From assembly GCA_001788795.1 (NCBI GenBank), contig MFXH01000016.1:53779-117778 (forward strand): 64,000 bases of DNA. Direction: 5' to 3'. The position numbers were made by a program, and so were the translations under genes. Numbering within the stretch: position 1 is the stretch's first letter; every line of letters begins with the position of its first letter. Source of the stretch: Candidatus Peregrinibacteria bacterium RIFOXYA2_FULL_41_18. Its GTDB lineage: Bacteria; Patescibacteriota; Gracilibacteria; UBA1369; UBA12470. Of this stretch, positions 27,749-36,816 are shown piece by piece. The notes beneath the pieces are model-generated. The model searched no databases. It was given only the letters and a program-made list of their open reading frames with translations, and had not been told where the DNA came from.

Positions 27749-28883
27749 AAACAGCTTAAAACTCAAAATACTAACGGCAAATATAGTCATAATATTCGCA
27801 ATATCGGGGCTGTATCTTCTTGCAAACAGAGTACTGGATTTACCATACAATCAATTCCACGCTTACATAGCGATGATACTGTTTCTTATAGTTGAAACTG
27901 TTTATTTAAACATAGCCATACACAAACCTCTGAAAAAGATTCTGGCCGAAATGAAAGCGCTTCTGGTCGGAAAAAACTTCAGAAAAATCTACACAACAAG
28001 AACTGATGAAATCGGAATAATCGGACATTTTTTCAACAAAATAACAGATAGCCTTGAAACCGTTTCAAACGACTTAAAAGAACATAAAAGAATAACTGGA
28101 GAATTAAACGTAGCCCAGAAAATACAACAAGACTTAATCCCGAAAGAAGCCCCTTACATACCAGGAATTGAAATAACTGCAAAAACAAAACCGGCAGCCG
28201 AAATCGGAGGCGACACGTTCGACTTCCTTCCTCAAGAGAATCAGACATATTTCTACATAGGAGACGTTTCCGGTCACGGACTACCATCAGGATTAGTTAT
28301 GATCATGGTGGATAGCCTTACAAAAGCGTTATCCACAGCCGCAAAAACAGCGAAAGAACTGGTTATAAGCATAAACAAATTGCTAAAGCCTCGATTGCGT
28401 ACAAACATGTTTATGACAATGGTAATGTTCAGATGGGAACACTCAACAAGAAAACTGTTCTATACCGGATCTGGTCACGAAAGAATAATTCATTACAAAA
28501 AATCCGAAGGCAAATGCAATGCAATGGTGTCGGGAGGAATAGCTCTTGGTATGCTGCCTGACATAAGCAAGGTTGCAAAAGATGAAGCGCAAATCGACTT
28601 CCAAGAAGGCGATTTCATAATCCTATATTCGGACGGCATTACGGAATGCAGAAATTCCAACGAAGAACAATTTACAATAAAAAGAGTTATCGAAACTGTT
28701 GAAGAAAAAGCACCTTCGGCCCAAACAACAAAAGAACTGTTCGATCATATAGCAAGACGCATAACCATTTTCGTGGAAAACGAAATACAAGCGGATGACA
28801 TGAGCTTAATTGTAATAAAAAACGTCGGAAACCAAGATACAAAATCAACACCGAAAGAAACAACAAATTGGAATAACGAATAA
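27741..28883 (+). CDS. HAMP-SpoIIE-type PP2C serine phosphatase
   Basis: A 380-aa membrane phosphatase. Two N-terminal membrane helices (about 8-27 and 39-60) lead into a HAMP-like linker and a helical stretch (LNVAQKIQQDLIPKEAPYIP, the usual lead-in of RsbU/SpoIIE phosphatases). The PP2C motifs are AEIGGDTFDF, GDVSGHGLPSGL and LYSDGITECRN, with metal-binding aspartates present. Such enzymes dephosphorylate STAS proteins, so the STAS protein at 19.5 kb is a candidate substrate. The 8-nt overlap with the transporter gene implies coupled translation. Confidence 0.9.
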   Translation: MIKNSLKLKILTANIVIIFAISGLYLLANRVLDLPYNQFHAYIAMILFLIVETVYLNIAIHKPLKKILAEMKALLVGKNFRKIYTTRTDEIGIIGHFFNKITDSLETVSNDLKEHKRITGELNVAQKIQQDLIPKEAPYIPGIEITAKTKPAAEIGGDTFDFLPQENQTYFYIGDVSGHGLPSGLVMIMVDSLTKALSTAAKTAKELVISINKLLKPRLRTNMFMTMVMFRWEHSTRKLFYTGSGHERIIHYKKSEGKCNAMVSGGIALGMLPDISKVAKDEAQIDFQEGDFIILYSDGITECRNSNEEQFTIKRVIETVEEKAPSAQTTKELFDHIARRITIFVENEIQADDMSLIVIKNVGNQDTKSTPKETTNWNNE

Positions 28884-28951
28884 CGAATTCCGAATAACGG
28901 GATTCAGATATATACTATCCCTCGTTATTCTTAATTCTTAATTCGTACTTC

Positions 28952-29974
28952 GTGCAAGTATCCGACTTCAACTACAATTTGCCTCCCGAACTAATCGCAA
29001 AAGAACCGGTAACTCCTCGCGACTCCTCGCGCCTAATGGTTATTGATAGAAAAACCGGAAAAATTTCACATAAAAAATTTACAGATTTACCATCACTGAT
29101 ACCTCAAAACGCAGTATTGGTCTTCAATAATTCAAAAGTCCTAAAAGCGCGTCTATTCGGGAACATCGCTTCTTATCAAAAAGAAGTCGAGATTCTCCTA
29201 ACAAAAGAGATCGAAAAAAACATTTGGGAATGCCTTGCAAAACCGGGGAAAAAACTGAAAGAAAACACCCAAATAAATTTCAAAAACAAACTGAAAGGAT
29301 TAATTACAAAAGAGAACACTGATGGAAGTAAAATAATAAAATTCCCAGAAGTTAAAAATTTACACGATACAATAGATGAAATCGGAGAGACTCCCCTACC
29401 ACCTTATTTAAAAGGGTCAAAAGCAACTCCGGAACAATACCAAACGATTTATGCAAACCCATCAGGCAGCGTGGCTGCACCGACAGCGGGACTTCACTTC
29501 ACTCCCAACATTTTCTCAGAATTAAAAAAACGCGGAATAGAAACGCATTTCGTAACATTGCACGTTGGACGCGGAACATTCGAACCGGTAAAAACAGACA
29601 ATATCGAAGAACACAAAATGCATTCCGAATGGTTCACAATCAACGAAGAAACCGCAACCGCACTAAACAAAGCGAAATCCGAAGGCAAAGAAATAATTGC
29701 AGTCGGCACTACAAGTGTAAGAGTTCTCGAGTCCGCAACAGACATAAACGGCAAACTCAAGCCAAAATCCGGAGAAACGACTATATTCATTTATCCTAGT
29801 TACGACTGGAAATTTGTGGATCATATGCTCACGAATTTCCACCTGCCAAAAAGCACACTACTCATGCTAATAAGCTCATTCGCAAGCAAAGAACTGATCG
29901 AACGCGCCTACCAAGAAGCAATACGGGAAAAATACCGCTTCTTCAGCTTCGGAGATTCAATGCTTATCCTCTGA
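28952..29974 (+). CDS. queA: tRNA preQ1(34) S-adenosylmethionine ribosyltransferase-isomerase
   Basis: A 340-aa QueA with a GTG start (MQVSDFNYNLPPELIAKEP). It transfers the ribosyl part of SAM to 7-deazaguanine in tRNA, the penultimate queuosine step. Diagnostic segments are RDSSRLMVIDR, GSVAAPTAGLHFT, LHVGRGTFEPV and TNFHLPKSTLLMLISSF. No preQ1 synthesis genes are nearby, so precursor salvage is likely. The spacer before it is built of near-repeats of AATAACGAAT and TTAATTCTTAATTC. Confidence 0.95.
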   Translation: MQVSDFNYNLPPELIAKEPVTPRDSSRLMVIDRKTGKISHKKFTDLPSLIPQNAVLVFNNSKVLKARLFGNIASYQKEVEILLTKEIEKNIWECLAKPGKKLKENTQINFKNKLKGLITKENTDGSKIIKFPEVKNLHDTIDEIGETPLPPYLKGSKATPEQYQTIYANPSGSVAAPTAGLHFTPNIFSELKKRGIETHFVTLHVGRGTFEPVKTDNIEEHKMHSEWFTINEETATALNKAKSEGKEIIAVGTTSVRVLESATDINGKLKPKSGETTIFIYPSYDWKFVDHMLTNFHLPKSTLLMLISSFASKELIERAYQEAIREKYRFFSFGDSMLIL

Positions 29975-30080
29975 AATTTCACCTGAACTTTCATCAAAAT
30001 CATAATCACCATAAGCCGCAAGGTCGCATACTTTGCTATTTCCAATCTACCTCTGCTATCTGCTGTTTGCTGTCTACTGT

Positions 30081-32450
30081 CTACCCATTCATCCACTCCG
30101 GCAAATACTTCGCCTTAACCAAATTAGGAATTCCCTTAACAACGTCCAAATCTTTCAGATTGAATTTTCCAATATATAAATCTTTAACATCACCACCCGT
30201 ACTCTCAAATTCCTTCACAGCCTTAAACCCTTTGAAATAAAGATAATCCTTGGTAAACGCTCCTTTAATCGCGGTATCTTCAAGACCACGTTTCACTTTA
30301 ACCGCAACACGAAAAGCTCTATCAACCGAGAAGCCCATAGAACAAACGAAATCGAAAACTCCTCTGAAAGACATATTAAAAGCTTCATTCACCGCCAAAA
30401 CAGATAAAGCCGGCCAATAATTTTTTTCCATATCTTTATCACACAAAATACTCTGATTCCTAACCGCCAAGCCCTCTTGAGTCTCAAGATATCCGGCAAG
30501 ACCGCGACCAAAAATCTTATAAGGTTGTAAATTACCATTCTCGGCAGTCAAAACATGAGTCTCTATTTCATGCACAATCAACATATTCAATCTCTGCTCG
30601 GAAAACATTGCACCTTTCCTCACAAACAAAATATTCTCTTTCCCAGCCATGCAATCTGAAACCATAGATTCGCTAACCTTAACTTTCCAATCATTAAGAC
30701 CATATTTTTTCAAAACGCTCTCGAAAACACCAACCGCTTTTTCGTATCCAATATCCAGTTTCTCGTTTGCAAACTTAGCAGGTTTCCCTTCAAGATACTC
30801 TTTCGCAGAGAGAATGATTGCCTCATCGGGTCGACCAAAAAGCTCAACAGACTTATATGAAAAAGCATCCGTACCTATATGCTCAACCAAGCTCAATTTT
30901 CTCAAGATTTCATCTTTTTTAGCCTTGAAAATCATTCCCAAAGGCGAATCATCGCAAACAATTGACTTAAGCCTTTCCCTAAGCCTGAAAGGATCGAATT
31001 TCAAATCCGGATAGACGAATTGTGGATTGTATTTTTTATCGCGTAAAAAAGCTGCCTTCTCAGATTCAAGATTCAGAGGATTTAAATGATAAACAAGTCT
31101 TGCCTGCCTATCTATATCTGCAAGCTCATTATCTATAACGGAATAGTTAATCCCAGAACCAGAATCAAGAGGCGTAGAATCACTCTTCGCAGAAACAGAG
31201 ATTTTTTTCGTGCTATCCTTATATTTTCTTGCGGGATCTATCAAGAAATCCGATAAATCCCTTTTTCCTATCACAAGCTTGTATTGACGACCGGGTAAAT
31301 CTTCAACAAGCGCAACCGTCTGAACGCGAACATCAGACATGCTGAACTTCAATTTAACTTTATCAATAACTTCACCTTCATTAATAAGTCCTATAGATCT
31401 GGCAAAATCGGTATCAATAACACTTCTTTTAACAACAGGATTGATAGACGCAAGCGCCTTGAAAATCCCATCTTTCATAATCACATCAACCATCTCTTTA
31501 TCACCAATCACAGCCTTACCGGAAATATGCTGAATATCTTTCTCTATTTTATTTCCAAACATATCCTGCGCAATTCTTACACCTTTTTCAGGAGTATTAA
31601 CCTTAACACCTCGAATACGCTCAAGCCTTTTCCTAAGCGGCGCCAAATTCGCAATCTGCACACCAAGCCCTGCACGAGCATTCATTTCAAGTAACACAGG
31701 TCCGTTATTCTTATCAATTGCAATATCGGCAGCTAAATATCCGAGGTTCGTAAGTAACTGAACCTTGGAAGAGATAAGCAAAATTTCATCCCAATAAGGA
31801 ATTTCAAATCCTTTCAAGCCTTTAGGACCTTCTATAATCTTATTACTATGAACAACATAAGTTGTAACACCCTTAGCAATATCTATTCCGACAGCAATGG
31901 CGCCTTGATGAAGATTTGCGCGTCCTTTCGACTGCTCGGTCGGCAACCTAAGCATAGCCATAACCGGAATCAAATTATGCACAACCACTCTAATATCAGG
32001 CAATCCTCCATAAGAAAATCTGGAAATTCTATCATCGCAGAAAAGCATCTGTTCAAAAAAAGCTATATCACTCGAACCTGTTATAGAATAACGACCATCG
32101 ATTATATCACTGATATGATCTCGAATCTGCCTTATAGGGATCCTATCGTCAGAAACAGTAAGAAAATCAGACCCCTCCCTTCCAACAACAGGAATAATAC
32201 CTTCACCTCCATAACCAAGATTAGGCTTGATAACAAAAGCCTCAGGCAAAGAGTTGAAATCAAAATTCTGCAATTCATCACGATTCCTTATAACACCATA
32301 TAATTTCGGAACGGGAATACCGCGAGCAGACAAGAAATGCTTCGTCTTCAACTTGCTATCCGCCATCCTTATCGCCTTCTTAGAATTAAAAGGTCTGATA
32401 TAAAGCAGATTTCTCGCATTGATTCCTAGTATTCCTTTTGTGAGAGTCAT
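30081..32450 (-). CDS. ATP-grasp ligase / RimB-like peptidase / DUF1704 metallopeptidase fusion
   Basis: A 789-aa protein with three regions. Residues about 20-290 are a RimK-type ATP-grasp ligase of the alpha-L-glutamate-ligase-related group (AFVIKPNLGYGGEGI, LPDIRVVVHN, PVLLEMNARAGLG). Residues about 295-412 resemble RimB/COG4067 retropepsin-like aspartyl peptidases (SVIDTDFARSIGL, with DTD where DTG is usual, and YKLVIGKRDLSDFLIDPARK). Residues about 440-789 match DUF1704, the QEGLA family that includes eukaryotic MATCAP carboxypeptidases, with zinc motif HEIETH and TQEGLA supplying the third ligand. The ligase would add amino acids to a peptide or protein and the peptidases could remove them. 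It lies 115 nt after the 7TM/PKD gene. Target is unknown. Confidence 0.8.
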   Translation of the reverse strand: MTLTKGILGINARNLLYIRPFNSKKAIRMADSKLKTKHFLSARGIPVPKLYGVIRNRDELQNFDFNSLPEAFVIKPNLGYGGEGIIPVVGREGSDFLTVSDDRIPIRQIRDHISDIIDGRYSITGSSDIAFFEQMLFCDDRISRFSYGGLPDIRVVVHNLIPVMAMLRLPTEQSKGRANLHQGAIAVGIDIAKGVTTYVVHSNKIIEGPKGLKGFEIPYWDEILLISSKVQLLTNLGYLAADIAIDKNNGPVLLEMNARAGLGVQIANLAPLRKRLERIRGVKVNTPEKGVRIAQDMFGNKIEKDIQHISGKAVIGDKEMVDVIMKDGIFKALASINPVVKRSVIDTDFARSIGLINEGEVIDKVKLKFSMSDVRVQTVALVEDLPGRQYKLVIGKRDLSDFLIDPARKYKDSTKKISVSAKSDSTPLDSGSGINYSVIDNELADIDRQARLVYHLNPLNLESEKAAFLRDKKYNPQFVYPDLKFDPFRLRERLKSIVCDDSPLGMIFKAKKDEILRKLSLVEHIGTDAFSYKSVELFGRPDEAIILSAKEYLEGKPAKFANEKLDIGYEKAVGVFESVLKKYGLNDWKVKVSESMVSDCMAGKENILFVRKGAMFSEQRLNMLIVHEIETHVLTAENGNLQPYKIFGRGLAGYLETQEGLAVRNQSILCDKDMEKNYWPALSVLAVNEAFNMSFRGVFDFVCSMGFSVDRAFRVAVKVKRGLEDTAIKGAFTKDYLYFKGFKAVKEFESTGGDVKDLYIGKFNLKDLDVVKGIPNLVKAKYLPEWMNG

Positions 32451-32500
32451 ATAGTTTATAACTGATAACTTGTAGTTTGAAGAGAAAATTTTTCTCCTTC

Positions 32501-32544
32501 ACTATGTCACTATGTCACTATGTCACTATGTCACTATGTCACTT
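32501..32544. repeat. ACTATGTC tandem repeat, five copies (locus 2)
   Basis: Five perfect head-to-tail copies of ACTATGTC, then ACTTCTAATACTTCTTCAACTTCCCC. It fills the spacer between the ATP-grasp fusion and the 7TM gene. The stop codon of the 7TM gene (GAGTAGGGGAAG on the minus strand) lies in the same low-complexity stretch. Confidence 0.92.
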
Positions 32545-32565
32545 CTAATACTTCTTCAACTTCCC

Positions 32566-34116
32566 CTACTCTTCCTCCGAGTACTTAAATATCTCCCTAA
32601 ACCTCGCATATTCGGTAAATCTAAGTCCCGTCCATCTTCCCAAGAATATATTAATAGCCAAAAACACCAATATAAGCTCAGGATGACCAAGCATAAGGGT
32701 TTTCAGAACACTCCACTCGGCAACATAATAACAAGCGGTGGAAACAAAAATAACTTCTAACATTATAATTAACGCACTCCTAAACCCTTTACCGGTCTGA
32801 ATCGTAACAAAATTTTCCACCAACGTACTCATAATAAGCATCGGAAAAATCGAAATTGAAACAAGCTGCGATATATTCAAATAAGCACCGGCAAGCAATA
32901 TCGCCAAAATAGTAACACTCACAATCGTAAGCACTATCGCCATACGCGGAATGTAAAGAAGCCGGTATTTTTTAAGCAAAATTCTTGATAACGTGCCAAA
33001 AAGCAAAATCATAAGCAAAATAAACGCCCCAAACTCAATTCCAAGCGCAATAAACGATAAAGTTATAATTGTAGGAATATACACCCCAAGAGTTTCCAAT
33101 CCGACAACCTGCTTGAAAAAAGCAACAATAGTCACGATTATCGGAATCATCAATATGAGCTTAAGGGAACTGGAAGGAACACCTTTCTCCAACATGTAGT
33201 TCACGAAATAAGACATGAAATTGGTCACTCCGATACCGACAGAACTATTTACAACCTTATAAGTAACACCTCTCAAATCAAGATCCGCAATAAAATCCGC
33301 AATGGTACCGGCATCAACAAGCGGCCACAATGCCTCGGATCTGGTAAGAATTATTTGACTGGGCTGAATAGTACGAAAAGTACCTTGAGCGATATTCTGC
33401 AAAGTTCCAAGAGCTTGATCTGAAATCACTATAATATCATTACCTGAAAAAATACCACCTTGCTCAGATTCGGACACACCTTGAGCCAATGTAGATAAAA
33501 TCGTCAAACCGGTACTACCGCTCGTCCAAACAACAACCGTATCGTATTCCTTAATAGTACTCAAAGACTCCTGAAGTTTCTGAAGCAAAACCTCCTCGGA
33601 CAAGAACTCAGAAACACCATCAAAATCACCAACAAGATTCATATAAACACCCTGCTCTTTGGCATAAGAAGATAGAGTATCAAGTTTGTCAGCCTCTTCC
33701 GAACTATCGGTTATAAGCAGAAATGTCCTTTCGTAAACAAAAATAGAGGCGGTCGAAATATCTTGTTCTCCATCCTGATTCCTGACAACAAGAGTCACCT
33801 GATAATCTCCGGCTTCGTCATAAGAATGAACAGCTTCAACTCCATAATCACGAGATCCATCTCCAAAATGCCACTCGTAATTCAACTCGTCATCAATATT
33901 CTCGCTTGAAGACTCGGACGCATCAAAAATGATATTCCTACCTGTCATAACAACCGAATCGGAAATAACAACTGCGGAAATCGGTCCGGAAGATTCCTCT
34001 TCCGTAACTTCCGAAACAACTTCATCAACAGGAGCCTCATCGGCATAAGAAACGGAAAAACCCAAAAGAAAAAACGTAATAACCTGAAGAACAAGTAATG
34101 CGATAATTTTTCTCAT
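32566..34116 (-). CDS. PKD-domain 7TM membrane protein (7TM_transglut-like)
   Basis: About 516 aa from the preferred start MRKIIALLVLQ, which gives a clean signal peptide; the track adds eight residues. After an acidic linker comes a PKD domain (about 55-137 in track numbering; NYEWHFGDGSRDYGVEAVHSYD). An alpha/beta-looking region follows (about 138-300; no catalytic triad seen). About seven membrane helices (325-505) follow, with VVGLETLGVYIPTIITLSF and KYRLLYIPRMAIVLT, matching the 7TM module that elsewhere carries an inactive transglutaminase-like ectodomain and travels with RimK-like ATP-grasp ligases. It is first in a two-gene unit with the fusion protein and is probably its membrane partner. 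Confidence 0.75.
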   Translation of the reverse strand: MRKIIALLVLQVITFFLLGFSVSYADEAPVDEVVSEVTEEESSGPISAVVISDSVVMTGRNIIFDASESSSENIDDELNYEWHFGDGSRDYGVEAVHSYDEAGDYQVTLVVRNQDGEQDISTASIFVYERTFLLITDSSEEADKLDTLSSYAKEQGVYMNLVGDFDGVSEFLSEEVLLQKLQESLSTIKEYDTVVVWTSGSTGLTILSTLAQGVSESEQGGIFSGNDIIVISDQALGTLQNIAQGTFRTIQPSQIILTRSEALWPLVDAGTIADFIADLDLRGVTYKVVNSSVGIGVTNFMSYFVNYMLEKGVPSSSLKLILMIPIIVTIVAFFKQVVGLETLGVYIPTIITLSFIALGIEFGAFILLMILLFGTLSRILLKKYRLLYIPRMAIVLTIVSVTILAILLAGAYLNISQLVSISIFPMLIMSTLVENFVTIQTGKGFRSALIIMLEVIFVSTACYYVAEWSVLKTLMLGHPELILVFLAINIFLGRWTGLRFTEYARFREIFKYSEEE

Positions 34117-34215
34117 AAGACTTTTATAAAAAACAACCAAAGAACTCTAGCAAAATCACCGAGAAACCTCAATCTAACCACAAAACAAAACCAAATCCTG
34201 CCAACGGATACGCAA

Positions 34216-34244
34216 TTGAGGAAATACGGGAAAAATGATATAAT
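34216..34244 (+). promoter_or_regulatory. Promoter of the surface-protein gene
   Basis: TTGAGG, a 17-bp spacer ending TGA, then TATAAT. It lies 24 nt before the ATG of the large Ig/FN3 protein, in the divergent region shared with the 7TM gene. Confidence 0.8.
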
Positions 34245-34267
34245 TTATAGATTTAAAACAAACAAAA

Positions 34268-36481
34268 ATGAATAAAATCATAGTTAGATTCACAACAATC
34301 GCTCTATTGCTGTCAGCAATCGTGCCACAAGCAATCGCGAGCACGACCACATCAAGCACTCTGGAAGTAGAGGCATTTGATTCGATAGCCGGATATACGA
34401 CAATGGCACAAATAGAAGATGCCCTCCCGTATGAAGACATAGAAATAATGGTAAGCAAGCCAAATGGATCAGAAGTCGCCATAGAAACGGAGACCGATGA
34501 AAACGGCGAAGCAACCGTTGAAATCAACGGATATCATCTTAAGATAGCTGGAAACTATGAGATAAAAGCAAAATACACGAGCCTTAACGAAGATTATGGC
34601 CAAACAGATTCTTTCAAGGTTTATGAAGACTCTGTTTCAACAAATAAATCAACGCTTGAAGCAGAAAACACAACCGCCGAAGCGTCAGGAAGCGACCCTG
34701 TAAAACTAACGGTTTATCTCCAAGACAGATATGGGAATCCGATTAAGAATCATACAATAAGCATCATATCCAGCAGAAACGAAGATTACATAACCCCTTA
34801 CGAATCAACAAAAACATCAGAACAAGGCAAAGTTGTGTTTTATTCATATTCAAATGAAGCCGGCATATCAACATATACGGCATATGATCAAACAAGCGGA
34901 TTAACTCTTGATGCAAGAGCGAAAGTCGCATACATCAGCCCATCTTCTCTTCTTGAAGATATAGGTGGAGATAATTTGTTTACATCAGTATTTTTAGCTT
35001 CAGATGAAGATTCAAGCGAAGCAGGTCCAATAGACCACTTCAAAATAGAAGATTTATCAGAGGAAGTTACGGTAAACGAATTGTTAAATTTCACTGTAAC
35101 TGCATACGATGAAAACGAAATAGTTGTAACAAATTACACCGGAGAAATCCGATTTTCGTCTTCAGACGACAACGCAACACTCCCAACCGACTATACTTTC
35201 AAAGCGGAGGACCAAGGAAGCCATACATTCAGCTTGAGCTTAAGATTCGCAACAACGGGTACTCAAACAGTTACAGTAACAAACACAAGCAATAGAGATT
35301 TAAAAGGAGAATTGGAAGTGAATGTCGCATCAACAAGCGGCTCAAGCTCCAGCTCAACAACAAACGGATCATCAACAAGTTCAACATCCAATACGGCAAC
35401 ATCCGACGAGATCGCAATAACAAGTCCTCAATCAGGAACATATAGTTCCGGCTCAATAAACATAACCGGAACAGCATCATACGGATCTATCGTAAAAATC
35501 TTCGATAACGACACTGAAATCGAAGAAATACAAACACAACAAGACAATACATTCGAAACAGATATAGATCTTGCAAACGGATCACACTCTCTTTACATCA
35601 AAGCCTTTGACTCAAGCGAAACGGAACTCGGACAATCTGAGACAATAGAAATAACTATTGATACCGAGGCAGCTACAATAGATTACGTCGAAACCGGTAC
35701 TACAGGCGCCATAGAAGCGGGAAACACTTTTGACGTCACTCTATATTCGGAACCCGGATTAAGAGAAGTTGGACTTATTTTAGAAGATAAAATCTATGAA
35801 TTGACCGAATCAATAGATCAAGAAGGAACCTATACGGGGATTTTGGTGGCACCAACAACTGAAGGGATATATCAACTCGATGCCGTATTGGTTGATGAAC
35901 TCGGCAATGAAATTCAATATCCTAATCAATTGACGGTAAGCGTAATGGCAAAAACAACCGACTCGACAGAAATCATTGAAGAAGAAGTAGCAGAAGAAAT
36001 TAATCCATCTATGGTGGAAGGAGTGGAAACAATATCTGGCGATACAAAAATAACTCTAACTTGGGAATCCGCAGAAGCAGGATCAGATACAACCTCAATA
36101 GATCATTACAAAATTTATTACGGACCAGAAGAAGATCTAATCTATTCAACAGTCGAGACATTAGATTCAAGTACAACATGGTATGTACCGAATCTAACAA
36201 ACGGATCAACTTATTACTTCGCAATAACAGCGATCGACTCTGAAGGAAATGAAAGCCTTGAAAAAAGCGAAATCGTTTCCGGAACTCCACAGGGAACAAC
36301 GCCAACAACAGATTCGACAATGGGCGAACTTCACGAAAGCGCACCTGAAACATCAATTGCCCAACTTGGAACGCCTGACGAAACTGCAGAGACGGGCCCA
36401 GGATTGCTATGGGTCGCAATATTCACATTCGCATTTGCCGAAATCTATTTCAAAGCGAGGAAATTGCTAAAAATTTCATAA
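34268..36481 (+). CDS. Large Ig-like/FN3 surface protein with C-terminal membrane anchor
   Basis: A 737-aa exported protein. A signal peptide (about 1-24) is followed by bacterial Ig-like modules. DPVKLTVYLQDRYGNPIKNH at about 142 is a Big_1-type strand pattern. A Ser/Thr-rich linker (about 350-380) leads to SPQSGTYSSGSINITGTASY, then a fibronectin-III module (about 595-690, HYKIYYGPEEDL and TTWYVPNLTNGSTYYFAITA). A hydrophobic helix near 712-730 and a short basic tail anchor it. It is a probable cell-surface adhesin or appendage base and could be presented to a host cell. It is divergent from the 7TM/ATP-grasp pair. Confidence 0.82.
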   Translation: MNKIIVRFTTIALLLSAIVPQAIASTTTSSTLEVEAFDSIAGYTTMAQIEDALPYEDIEIMVSKPNGSEVAIETETDENGEATVEINGYHLKIAGNYEIKAKYTSLNEDYGQTDSFKVYEDSVSTNKSTLEAENTTAEASGSDPVKLTVYLQDRYGNPIKNHTISIISSRNEDYITPYESTKTSEQGKVVFYSYSNEAGISTYTAYDQTSGLTLDARAKVAYISPSSLLEDIGGDNLFTSVFLASDEDSSEAGPIDHFKIEDLSEEVTVNELLNFTVTAYDENEIVVTNYTGEIRFSSSDDNATLPTDYTFKAEDQGSHTFSLSLRFATTGTQTVTVTNTSNRDLKGELEVNVASTSGSSSSSTTNGSSTSSTSNTATSDEIAITSPQSGTYSSGSINITGTASYGSIVKIFDNDTEIEEIQTQQDNTFETDIDLANGSHSLYIKAFDSSETELGQSETIEITIDTEAATIDYVETGTTGAIEAGNTFDVTLYSEPGLREVGLILEDKIYELTESIDQEGTYTGILVAPTTEGIYQLDAVLVDELGNEIQYPNQLTVSVMAKTTDSTEIIEEEVAEEINPSMVEGVETISGDTKITLTWESAEAGSDTTSIDHYKIYYGPEEDLIYSTVETLDSSTTWYVPNLTNGSTYYFAITAIDSEGNESLEKSEIVSGTPQGTTPTTDSTMGELHESAPETSIAQLGTPDETAETGPGLLWVAIFTFAFAEIYFKARKLLKIS

Positions 36482-36503
36482 AACAGTTAGCAAATGCTAA
36501 AAT
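36475..36503 (+). promoter_or_regulatory. Candidate yggT promoter
   Basis: TTCATA, 17 bp, TAAAAT preceded by TGC (extended -10). The -35 is weak and overlaps the end of the surface-protein gene. The ATG is 33 nt downstream. Confidence 0.45.
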
Positions 36504-36535
36504 GCATCGCGTAAGTTTGTATAAAAACAAAACCG

Positions 36536-36796
36536 ATGTATTTCATAGCAACATTCGTAACATATTTAACACAAATCCTTATATTCTTGTTAATCGCAAG
36601 AGTGGTTTTAAGCTGGTTCAGGCCAGCTGAATCGAGCTGGATAAACAGATTTTTAACCGAATCAACCGAACCGATGATAAGAATCGCAAGAAAAATCACA
36701 CCAAAAACAGGAATGTTGGACTTTGCACCATTGATAGCTGTAGTCGGACTGGACCTGCTCAGAAGCGGAATACTATACCTCCTCTCTAATCTATAA
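36536..36796 (+). CDS. YggT-family membrane protein
   Basis: An 86-aa protein with two membrane helices. The conserved YggT core is LLIARVVLSWFRP followed by WINRFLTESTEPMIRIARKI and DFAPLIAVVGLDLLR. YggT proteins are linked to division and osmotic functions in other bacteria, without a defined biochemical role. It is 20 nt upstream of cysS. Confidence 0.88.
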   Translation: MYFIATFVTYLTQILIFLLIARVVLSWFRPAESSWINRFLTESTEPMIRIARKITPKTGMLDFAPLIAVVGLDLLRSGILYLLSNL

Positions 36797-36816
36797 TCTT
36801 TTATCTCTCATCATCC

